DNA of 5,959 bases from Candidatus Komeilibacteria bacterium (GTDB lineage Bacteria; Patescibacteriota; Patescibacteriia; UBA1558; S5-K13). Shown piece after piece: positions 1-5,123 of this stretch. A program made the position numbers and the translations under genes. The stretch is from contig JAUVAE010000045.1 of assembly GCA_030591905.1 (NCBI GenBank), positions 1 to 5,959 on the forward strand, read 5' to 3'. Position 1 is the stretch's first letter, and each line of letters begins with the position of its first letter. The notes under the pieces are model-generated. The model was not told the DNA's origin and did not search any database. It worked only from the letters and a program-made list of their open reading frames with translations.

Positions 1-319
1 ATCAGAGGATGAAGGGCTTTCTATAACATTATTAGAAGCCATGGCTCATCAGATACCAGTGATTGTTAGTGATATTGATGCTAATATGTTGTTTATAAAG
101 AAAAATGTGGTATATAGCTTTAAAAGCAAAGATATAGATGATTTAGAGAGTAAAATGCAATATGTATTAAATAATCAAGAAAAAAATCAAGAAATGATTA
201 AACGAGCTTATAAATATGTAAAAAATAATTTTTCTTGGGATGATATTGGAAATAAAATAAATAAAGTTTATTTATCCACAGTAGAAGATGAAAAATTAAA
301 ATCTGTGGAAACAACTTAG
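1..319 (+). CDS. Glycosyltransferase, GT-B fold (GT1/GT4-like), C-terminal fragment
   Basis: This is the 3' end of a gene that enters from the left edge; the first whole codon is at position 2 and the stop is TAG at 317-319. The visible 105 residues begin SEDEGLSITLLEAMAHQIPV, which carries the E-x7-E motif (E4 and E12 of the fragment) typical of retaining GT-B glycosyltransferases of the GT4 type, followed by the usual PVIVSDI strand. The end (a YVKNNFSWDDIGNKINKVY-like helix) matches the C-terminal helix that crosses back to the N-terminal domain in this fold. By family knowledge it would transfer a sugar from a nucleotide-sugar donor onto a lipid carrier, glycan or protein at the cytoplasmic face of the membrane. 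The substrate cannot be read from this part. The ATG at 41 is an internal methionine within the LLEAMA motif and not the start. A radical SAM gene follows after 9 bp, probably in the same transcript. Confidence 0.88.
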   Translation, partial: SEDEGLSITLLEAMAHQIPVIVSDIDANMLFIKKNVVYSFKSKDIDDLESKMQYVLNNQEKNQEMIKRAYKYVKNNFSWDDIGNKINKVYLSTVEDEKLKSVETT

Positions 320-328
320 CAAAAATAA

Positions 329-1207
329 ATGCCTATTTTCTATAAAAAATATATCAAACATAGATTATCCTTAAAATCTCAGACCACACTTAGTAATCTG
401 AGGATTTTTTTATTAGATCTAATCAGACCAATTAGAACGACTAGGATAATAACTAAAATATTAGGCCCACAATATAAAAGAAGCATTAAAGATATTGAAA
501 TAGATATAACTTATGATTGTAACTTAAGGTGTTTTAATTGTAATAGATCCTGCCGACAAGCTCCAAGTAAAGAAAATATGAGCTTAGAACAAATAGAAAA
601 ATTTATTAAAGAAAGTATTGATAAAAATATAAAGTGGAGAAAAATTTCTCTAGTTGGTGGAGAACCTTGTTTGCATCCAAATATTTTTGAAGTAATAAAT
701 TTATTATTAAATTATAAACAAAAATTTTCTATAAATACTGAAATTTACCTAGTTACTAACGGTTTAATGAAAGAAGTTTTAGAAAAAATTCCTCAAAGTA
801 TAAAAGTAATAAACTCGGCCAAAGAAATTTCTGCTCAAGATGGCTTTGAATCTTTTAATATAGCCCCTATAGATTTGAAAAAATACAAAAATAAAGATTT
901 TAAGAATGGTTGCCGAATTTTAAAAGATTGTGGAATGGGTTTAAATATGTATGGATATTATCCTTGCGCAGTAGCCGGTGGAATAGATAGAATATTTGGT
1001 TTTAATAGTGCCCGAAAACATTTACCAGAAAAAAATGATCAAATGTTCGATCAATTAAATACCTTTTGTAAATTATGCGGACATTTTAAAAAGCACGACG
1101 TAATAAATAGTGAAAAAATGTCTAAATCCTGGAAAGAAGCTTATTTAAAATATTCAACTAAAGATTTTCTACTTAAGAGCAAATCAACAAAGTTAACGAA
1201 ATATTAG
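329..1207 (+). CDS. Radical SAM protein with extra C-terminal cysteines (SPASM/twitch-like)
   Basis: The 292-residue product has the radical SAM signature CxxxCxxC (C64, C68, C71, within TYDCNLRCFNC), whose three cysteines should hold a 4Fe-4S cluster that cleaves S-adenosylmethionine. GGEP at residues 110-113 is the motif that contacts the SAM amino group. The VTNG at about 142-145 fits a later barrel strand. Further cysteines at 195, 201, 213, 247 and 250 suggest an auxiliary cluster-binding region like SPASM or twitch domains, but the spacing is not a clean match. Residues 1-55 are a basic extension before the core. The start at 329 is the only ATG before the cluster motif and has no visible Shine-Dalgarno. 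It sits 9 bp after a glycosyltransferase gene and is probably co-transcribed, so a role in modifying a sugar, polysaccharide or peptide is plausible; the substrate is unknown. A terminator-like hairpin lies inside its first 30 codons. Confidence 0.85.
   Translation: MPIFYKKYIKHRLSLKSQTTLSNLRIFLLDLIRPIRTTRIITKILGPQYKRSIKDIEIDITYDCNLRCFNCNRSCRQAPSKENMSLEQIEKFIKESIDKNIKWRKISLVGGEPCLHPNIFEVINLLLNYKQKFSINTEIYLVTNGLMKEVLEKIPQSIKVINSAKEISAQDGFESFNIAPIDLKKYKNKDFKNGCRILKDCGMGLNMYGYYPCAVAGGIDRIFGFNSARKHLPEKNDQMFDQLNTFCKLCGHFKKHDVINSEKMSKSWKEAYLKYSTKDFLLKSKSTKLTKY
373..411 (+). other. Terminator-like hairpin inside the 5' end of the radical SAM gene
   Basis: TCTCAGA-type arm at 378-383 pairs perfectly with 397-402 (6 bp). 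After a single bulged G at 403, the A-rich run 373-377 pairs with 404-408, and T continues to 411. This has the shape of an intrinsic terminator (stem, 13-nt loop, run of seven T), but it lies about 45-80 nt into the coding sequence. It could be an attenuator of the downstream gene when translation is slow, or just chance in AT-rich coding DNA. Confidence 0.35.
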
Positions 1208-1223
1208 AATAAAGCTTAGCCTT

Positions 1224-1246
1224 ACCGATTTCCAGGATCGGTTTTT
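1224..1246 (+). terminator. Rho-independent terminator after the radical SAM gene
   Basis: ACCGAT (1224-1229) pairs with ATCGGT (1237-1242) around a 7-nt loop, and the 3' arm runs into five T (1242-1246). It lies 16 bp after the radical SAM stop and just before the secD promoter, so it separates the glycan-type operon from secDF. The 6-bp stem is modest. Confidence 0.7.
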
Positions 1247-1249
1247 AAA

Positions 1250-1278
1250 TTGACATTTTTTTTAAAATCATTTATTAT
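1250..1278 (+). promoter_or_regulatory. Housekeeping-type promoter for secDF
   Basis: A perfect -35 hexamer TTGACA (1250-1255), a 17-bp AT-rich spacer, and TATTAT (1273-1278, one mismatch to TATAAT). Transcription should begin near 1285, only about 11 nt before the first ATG at 1296 and about 29 nt before the second ATG at 1314. A second TATTAT at 1281-1286 has too long a spacer (25 bp). Confidence 0.75.
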
Positions 1279-1295
1279 TTTATTATCTGTTTTTA

Positions 1296-2975
1296 ATGTC
1301 TTTATATATTTATATGTCTAAAACTAGTAAAACAAGAATAACATTCTTATTTGTCATTGTTCTAACAATATTAACTGTAATGACAATATATCCTAAGCTA
1401 CCAGATAATTTTCCTGGCAGTAATTTTTTTAATAAATTTCAGCCACATTTAGGCTTAGACTTACAAGGAGGAGCTCATTTAGTTTATGAAGCTGATCTTT
1501 CTGAAATAGATTCAAAAGATAGAAGTTCATCTTTAAATGGTGCTCGAGATGTTATTGAAAAAAGAGTAAATGCCTTTGGCGTTGCTGAACCAGTAGTCCA
1601 AATAAGTGGTAATAATAGAATTATTATTGAATTGGCTGGAGTTTTTGATATTCAAGAAGCAATTTCTAAAATAGGAGAAACTCCACTTTTAGAATTTAAA
1701 GAACCCGGGACTGGTGAACTAAGCGATGAAGAAAAAGTTGAAATTATAAGCAGAAATGAAGAGAAAAAAATATTGGCTGAAAATGTATTAGAAAGAATTA
1801 AAAATAATGAAGATTTTGCAAGTTTAGCTCAAGAGTTTAGTGATGATCCTAGTTCTAAAGAAAATGAAGGAATTATTGATTTTGTAGTTAAAGAAGGTTT
1901 GGTTCCTGAATATGCTGAAGTGATTTTTGATAAACTAGAAAATAATCAACTTAACGATGAGCTTGTACAAACTCAATTTGGTTATCATATAATTAAAAAA
2001 CTTGAAGAAAGAATAATTGAAAACGAAATTAAAGAAATTAAATCTCAACATATATTATTTGCTATTCAACCATTAGAAGGTCAATTTGAGTGGAAAAATA
2101 CTGAACTCTCTGGAAAACAATTAAAAAGATCAGATGTATTATTTGATAATACTACAGGAAATGTTCAAATTGGTTTAGAATTTGATTCTGAAGGTAAAGA
2201 TATGTTTGCTAAAATTACAGCTAGAAATATTGGTAATCCAGTTGGTATTTTTTTAGATGGAAATCCAATAACAATGCCAACGGTTAATGAAGAAATAAGA
2301 GATGGTAGTGCAATTATAACTGGAGATTTTACTTTAATTGAAGCTAAAGAATTAGCCCAAAGACTAAATGCTGGTGCTTTACCTGTGCCTATTAATTTAA
2401 TTTCCCAACAAACAGTTGGGGCAACTTTAGGGGCAGTATCATTAGAAAAATCATTATTTGCTGGTATAATTGGATTAATTTTATTAGCTTTATTCATGAT
2501 TATATATTATCGTTTACCAGGCCTCTTAGCAGTAATAGCTCTTAGTATATATGCCTCTGTATCACTAGCAATATTTGAACTAATCCCAGTAACCTTAACT
2601 TTATCTGGTATAGCTGGTTTTATATTATCAGTTGGAATGGCTGTTGATGCTAATATTTTAATTTTTGAAAGAGCCAAAGAAGAGTTAAGAGAGGGGAAAG
2701 GATTATCAATAGCTATTGAAGAAGGATTTAAAAGAGCTTGGACTTCTATTAGAGATTCAAATGTTTCTTCATTAATAACTTGTTTCATTTTATATGCTTT
2801 CGGAGCTAGTATGGTTAAAGGTTTCGCTTTAACTTTAGGAGTAGGTATTATAGTTTCTATGTTTAGTGCAGTAGTGATAACTAGAAATTTTTTAAGAGTA
2901 ATATTTAGTCAAAAAATGAATAAATATTTGTGGCTGTTTGGAGTAAGTAAAAAAAGTATAAATTCAAATAAATAA
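1296..2975 (+). CDS. secD: Protein translocase subunit SecD with an inserted parvulin-type PPIase domain
   Basis: SecD works with SecF and SecYEG, using the proton gradient to pull exported proteins outward after SecA-driven insertion. Of 559 residues, a basic N-terminus precedes TM1 (about 13-31). The P1 domain starts with LGLDLQGGAHLVYE (52-64). The last part holds P1-end blocks (DGNPITMPTVNEEIRDG, about 321-337; LNAGALPVPI, 357-366) and five further TM segments from about 386 to 531, including GMAVDANILIFERAKEEL (447-464) with the conserved acidic D451 in TM4. Unusually, residues about 138-262 replace what is normally a short link between the LEF strand and the W-x-x-T-x-L-x-G block (266-273). 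They read as a PpiC/parvulin domain: NNEDFASLAQEFSDDPSS (170-187), LVPEYAEVIF (202-211), QTQFGYHIIKK (225-235). ATG 1314 (Met7, MSKTSKTR) is a good alternative start; neither has a Shine-Dalgarno. secF follows after 2 bp. Confidence 0.96.
   Translation: MSLYIYMSKTSKTRITFLFVIVLTILTVMTIYPKLPDNFPGSNFFNKFQPHLGLDLQGGAHLVYEADLSEIDSKDRSSSLNGARDVIEKRVNAFGVAEPVVQISGNNRIIIELAGVFDIQEAISKIGETPLLEFKEPGTGELSDEEKVEIISRNEEKKILAENVLERIKNNEDFASLAQEFSDDPSSKENEGIIDFVVKEGLVPEYAEVIFDKLENNQLNDELVQTQFGYHIIKKLEERIIENEIKEIKSQHILFAIQPLEGQFEWKNTELSGKQLKRSDVLFDNTTGNVQIGLEFDSEGKDMFAKITARNIGNPVGIFLDGNPITMPTVNEEIRDGSAIITGDFTLIEAKELAQRLNAGALPVPINLISQQTVGATLGAVSLEKSLFAGIIGLILLALFMIIYYRLPGLLAVIALSIYASVSLAIFELIPVTLTLSGIAGFILSVGMAVDANILIFERAKEELREGKGLSIAIEEGFKRAWTSIRDSNVSSLITCFILYAFGASMVKGFALTLGVGIIVSMFSAVVITRNFLRVIFSQKMNKYLWLFGVSKKSINSNK
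1755..2082 (+). other. Parvulin (PpiC-type) domain insert within SecD
   Basis: This sub-feature marks roughly residues 154-262 of SecD. Compared with free parvulins and PrsA/SurA domains, the helix A-x-x-V-L-x-R-I-K, the DFASLAQEFSDDP segment, VPEYAEVIF and TQFGYHIIK occur in the family's order. Likely active-site positions are D183/D184 (where PrsA and SurA types carry Asp rather than Cys), F211, F228 and H231. The GGDLG turn of the family is degraded to EGIID (191-195). The first strand with the family's HIL motif is not at the front; a HILFA segment instead follows the domain (252-256). The insert should face the periplasm or cell-wall side. Whether it is an active isomerase or only a chaperone-like binding module cannot be told from sequence. 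Confidence 0.85.
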
Positions 2976-2977
2976 AT

Positions 2978-3901
2978 ATGTATCATTTTAATATAATTAG
3001 TAAAATCAAAACTTGGTATACAATTTCTATAGCTTTAGTAATTTTAAGTATTGCTTCTCTTTTGATATTTGGTTTAAATTTAGGAATAGATTTTACTGGT
3101 GGTTCTATGTTAGATATTGAATTTAAAGAAATAAGTCGACCAGCTATTAATGAAATGGAAGATGCTTTAGCTGGCTTTGAACTTTCTAATTTAAAGATTC
3201 AACCAACAGGGGATAGTGGTTATATAATTAGAATGCAAAATATAGATGAAGAAATTCATCAGGCTATTTTAAAAAATCTCAATGAAACATTTGCAGTTCA
3301 AAACGAAGAAATAACTAATGTAGTTGAAGAAAAAAGATTTGATTCTATTGGACCAGTTATTGGCGAAGAATTAAAAGAAAAATCTATCTGGGCTATGATT
3401 ATTGTTTTAATTGCCATTGTTTTGTATATTGCTTATGTGTTTAGGAAAGTGTCTAAGCCAGTTGAATCTTGGAAATATGGTATTTCCGCTATTATAGCTT
3501 TAGCTCATGATGTCATTATCATTATGGGTATTTTTAGTGTTTTGGGATATTTTTTAAGTGTTGAAATTGATGCCTTCTTTATTTCAGCTTTATTAACTAT
3601 TCTTGGTTTTTCAGTTAATGATACTATCGTTACTTTTGATAGAGTTCGGGAAAACTTACACAAAAAACAGCATTTAACTTTTAAAGAATTAATAAATATT
3701 AGTATTAATGAAACATTAACTCGATCTATCAATACTTCTTTAACTACTTTTATGGTTTTATTATCTGTATTTATTTTTGGTGGAGAAACAATTAGATTTT
3801 TTGTTCTAGCTTTAATTCTTGGTGTCATAATTGGAACTTATTCTTCTATTTTTATTGCTTCACCTTTATTATTATTTTGGTATAAAAAGAAATACAATTA
3901 A
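2978..3901 (+). CDS. secF: Protein translocase subunit SecF
   Basis: SecF pairs with SecD to form the twelve-helix proton-driven motor that helps SecYEG release exported proteins. The 307-residue product has TM1 (about 14-34), the D-domain motif LGIDFTGGS (35-43), a short extracytoplasmic P4 domain ending in SIGPVIGEEL (123-132), and five further TM segments from about 136 to 300. Conserved blocks include LAHDVIIIMGIF (175-186), GFSVNDTIVTFDRVRENL (210-227) with the TM4 polar residues N214 and D215, and the TLTRSINTSLTTF block (246-258). The length is normal for a stand-alone SecF. It starts 2 bp after the secD stop with no Shine-Dalgarno, so translation is probably coupled to secD. It ends in a short basic tail (WYKKKYN), and a terminator lies 25 bp on. 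No fusion, truncation or missing motif is seen. Confidence 0.97.
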   Translation: MYHFNIISKIKTWYTISIALVILSIASLLIFGLNLGIDFTGGSMLDIEFKEISRPAINEMEDALAGFELSNLKIQPTGDSGYIIRMQNIDEEIHQAILKNLNETFAVQNEEITNVVEEKRFDSIGPVIGEELKEKSIWAMIIVLIAIVLYIAYVFRKVSKPVESWKYGISAIIALAHDVIIIMGIFSVLGYFLSVEIDAFFISALLTILGFSVNDTIVTFDRVRENLHKKQHLTFKELINISINETLTRSINTSLTTFMVLLSVFIFGGETIRFFVLALILGVIIGTYSSIFIASPLLLFWYKKKYN

Positions 3902-3925
3902 ATCTATTTTAAATATTACTTAAAT

Positions 3926-3947
3926 CAACCCGAGGGGTTGCTTTTTT
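3926..3947 (+). terminator. Rho-independent terminator after secF
   Basis: CAACCC (3926-3931) pairs with GGGTTG (3935-3940) around a GAG loop; after one C comes a run of six T (3942-3947). It closes the secDF operon. Its 3' arm overlaps the -35 element proposed for the next gene. Confidence 0.8.
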
Positions 3948-3966
3948 ATTTATAATATGTTATAGT
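3938..3966 (+). promoter_or_regulatory. Probable promoter of the 117-aa orphan gene, overlapping the secF terminator
   Basis: TTGCTT (3938-3943), a 17-bp spacer and TATAGT (3961-3966) give a start near 3973 and a leader of about 47 nt. A perfect TATAAT also lies at 3951-3956 but has no matching -35 at 16-18 bp. Which -10 is used cannot be decided by eye. Confidence 0.5.
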
Positions 3967-4009
3967 AAACAATCTTCTAAATAAGAAGAAATTAAAAAAT
4001 AAGAATTAT

Positions 4010-4015
4010 AGGAGG
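4010..4015 (+). promoter_or_regulatory. Strong Shine-Dalgarno site of the 117-aa gene
   Basis: AGGAGG lies 4 nt before the ATG at 4020 and fixes this start. It is one of only two clear Shine-Dalgarno sites in the window. Confidence 0.85.
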
Positions 4016-4019
4016 AATT

Positions 4020-4373
4020 ATGAAATTACACCATCTAGTAGATAAAGGAAATGGCTTTGGATTCGATGGTCGGATGTTAGCCATAGAATTATGTGAGATG
4101 GGTGAAGGAGTATCTACAACAAAAATTGGTTTTGAGAAATTCAAAGAAATGGTAAAAAAACAATTAGGAATTAATGTTTCTTATGCCCTAGAAAATTCTT
4201 TTCCAAAAAATGAATTTTTTACTTTAACGGTTCTGGATGGTTCATATTCTATTACCAATTTTAGTAGTTGTTTGTTTGTCCAAGGCAACGAGTTAGTATC
4301 AGGTAAACCACGGACGCTGACTACTGGAGATATTGTAGAATTTGCTGGAATAACATTTCAAATTGAACTTTAG
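4020..4373 (+). CDS. Hypothetical protein, possible FHA-like C-terminal half
   Basis: I do not recognise this 117-residue gene with certainty. It has no signal peptide, no membrane segment and no metal-binding cysteine pattern (C25 and C84 are isolated), so it is probably cytoplasmic. The first 30 residues are rich in glycine (KGNGFGFDGR); residues 36-50 form a basic helix. The last third (about 67-117) reads as short beta strands ending RTLTTGDIVEFAGITFQIEL, which resembles the final strands of FHA domains, where an L-x-x-GD-x-I turn precedes the last strand. The usual N-terminal GR and the S/H phosphothreonine-binding residues of FHA are not evident, so phosphopeptide binding is not claimed. 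The start is well supported by AGGAGG at 4 nt. It is a single-gene unit with its own promoter and terminator, between secDF and another orphan gene. Confidence 0.8.
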   Translation: MKLHHLVDKGNGFGFDGRMLAIELCEMGEGVSTTKIGFEKFKEMVKKQLGINVSYALENSFPKNEFFTLTVLDGSYSITNFSSCLFVQGNELVSGKPRTLTTGDIVEFAGITFQIEL

Positions 4374-4399
4374 TTCTAGTGATTACAAAATCAAATCTT

Positions 4400-4425
4400 A
4401 AAGCAACCTCTAAAGGTTGCTTTTT
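4400..4425 (+). terminator. Strong rho-independent terminator after the 117-aa gene
   Basis: AAAGCAACCT (4400-4409) pairs perfectly with AGGTTGCTTT (4414-4423) around a CTAA loop, and T continues to 4425. The stem is 10 bp. Its 3' arm and T-run (GGTTGCTTTTT) match the secF terminator. Confidence 0.92.
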
Positions 4426-4437
4426 CTTTATTCAGAC

Positions 4438-4466
4438 TTGACAAAATTTAGAAAATAGAGTATCAT
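4438..4466 (+). promoter_or_regulatory. Promoter of the 153-aa orphan gene
   Basis: A perfect TTGACA (4438-4443), a 17-bp spacer and TATCAT (4461-4466, one mismatch). Transcription should start near 4473, giving a leader of about 57 nt that contains a hairpin and a Shine-Dalgarno site. Confidence 0.75.
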
Positions 4467-4487
4467 AACTAGTTATAAAAAATTGCT

Positions 4488-4525
4488 ACATCCTTCGCGT
4501 AAAGCTTTGGATGTCAAAGAGGAGG
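4488..4525 (+). promoter_or_regulatory. Leader hairpin and Shine-Dalgarno of the 153-aa gene
   Basis: ACATCC (4488-4493) pairs with GGATGT (4509-4514), with a possible inner CTT/AAG pairing (4493-4495 with 4502-4504). AGGAGG follows at 4520-4525, 4 nt before a GTG start. The hairpin stops six bases before the Shine-Dalgarno, so it could influence ribosome access; no known riboswitch is recognised. Confidence 0.5.
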
Positions 4526-4529
4526 AATA

Positions 4530-4991
4530 GTGGAAAGGGTAGATGCTCTAATAAAAAGAATTTTAGATTCAAAATTAGGAGAAGGCATTGAAGTCGGATA
4601 TCAAAATACGACTATTGTCTTTAAGAGACAAGCCGATAATAAAATAATTTTGGAAAGAAAATTAAAACTATCGGATTTGGGGATAAGTGACCTTGAAGGT
4701 GCTATCATCACAAAATTTTATTTTTACAATAACAACAATATCCCCATTGAAAAAATTCCCTCTGAACTTTTTTGGATAAGAGGTATTAAGATATGTGTTG
4801 ATGAAGACAATAAAATTCATGTATCAAAACATCTAAATAGTTTAACTAGAAATCTAGATAGGGGATATTTAAACTACCTAATAAAAGTTTCTAATAAAAA
4901 CTACATTGGAATTATCACTCATGAAGAAAAGGAGGAGGTAAAATTAATCGACATGATTGATATAATTAAAAAATGTATCTTTTTAAACTAA
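4530..4991 (+). CDS. Hypothetical protein, 153 aa, GTG start
   Basis: I do not recognise this gene. The product has no signal peptide or membrane helix and is rich in K, I, N, E and D, with predicted alternating short strands and helices: an N-terminal amphipathic helix (about 1-14), strands at about 19-32 and 38-46 separated by a turn, a NNNN turn at 67-70, a hydrophobic FWIRGIKICV strand (81-90), and a C-terminal helix (138-150). Cysteines C89 and C149 form no motif. It is probably a soluble cytoplasmic protein. The GTG at 4530 is chosen because AGGAGG lies 4 nt before it, the same context (AGGAGGAAT) as the preceding orphan gene; no ATG exists nearby in frame. It is a single-gene unit with its own promoter, structured leader and strong terminator. 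Its shared signals with the 117-aa gene hint at similar control, but nothing in the proteins shows a joint function. Confidence 0.82.
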   Translation: MERVDALIKRILDSKLGEGIEVGYQNTTIVFKRQADNKIILERKLKLSDLGISDLEGAIITKFYFYNNNNIPIEKIPSELFWIRGIKICVDEDNKIHVSKHLNSLTRNLDRGYLNYLIKVSNKNYIGIITHEEKEEVKLIDMIDIIKKCIFLN

Positions 4992-5001
4992 AGATAATTT
5001 T

Positions 5002-5029
5002 AACGAGATAGTCCATCTATCTCGTTTTT
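5002..5029 (+). terminator. Strong rho-independent terminator after the 153-aa gene
   Basis: AACGAGATAG (5002-5011) pairs perfectly with CTATCTCGTT (5017-5026) around a TCCAT loop, and T runs to 5029. The 10-bp stem lies 10 bp after the TAA stop. Confidence 0.93.
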
Positions 5030-5066
5030 CATTTTTTGATTAGATTAATAATATTTGTTTAAAATC

Positions 5067-5095
5067 TTGACAAGTTTTCATATATATGCTAAGAT
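5067..5095 (+). promoter_or_regulatory. Promoter of the sigma4/HARE gene
   Basis: A perfect TTGACA (5067-5072), a 17-bp spacer and TAAGAT (5090-5095), preceded by TG at 5087-5088, which makes an extended -10 (TGnTAAGAT). Transcription should start near 5102, about 22 nt before the ATG at 5124, with no Shine-Dalgarno in the leader. Confidence 0.7.
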
Positions 5096-5123
5096 ATTAA
5101 AAATTAACAATTTATACAATTTT

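Noticed and set aside
41..43. ATG at 41 as the start of a short 92-aa gene
   Set aside because: The frame is open to the left edge, and the residues before it (SEDEGLSITLLEA) belong to the conserved glycosyltransferase motif, so it is an internal Met.
2165..2788. Two reverse-strand open frames (2165-2497 and 2507-2788) opposite secD
   Set aside because: They lie wholly within the conserved SecD coding sequence, have low-complexity I/K/S/P-rich translations, and show no promoter or ribosome site.
3505..3828. Reverse-strand open frame opposite secF
   Set aside because: It overlaps conserved SecF membrane segments on the other strand and resembles no protein; it is a shadow of the secF codons.
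3973..3989. TCTTCT/AGAAGA hairpin in the leader of the 117-aa gene
   Set aside because: Six mostly A-U pairs with a 5-nt loop are weak and expected by chance in such AT-rich DNA.
4929..4955. AAGGAGGAGG followed by an ATG at 4953 as an internal start
   Set aside because: The ATG is in frame within the 153-aa gene and would give only 12 residues; the purine run simply encodes K-E-E codons, and the spacing is too long.
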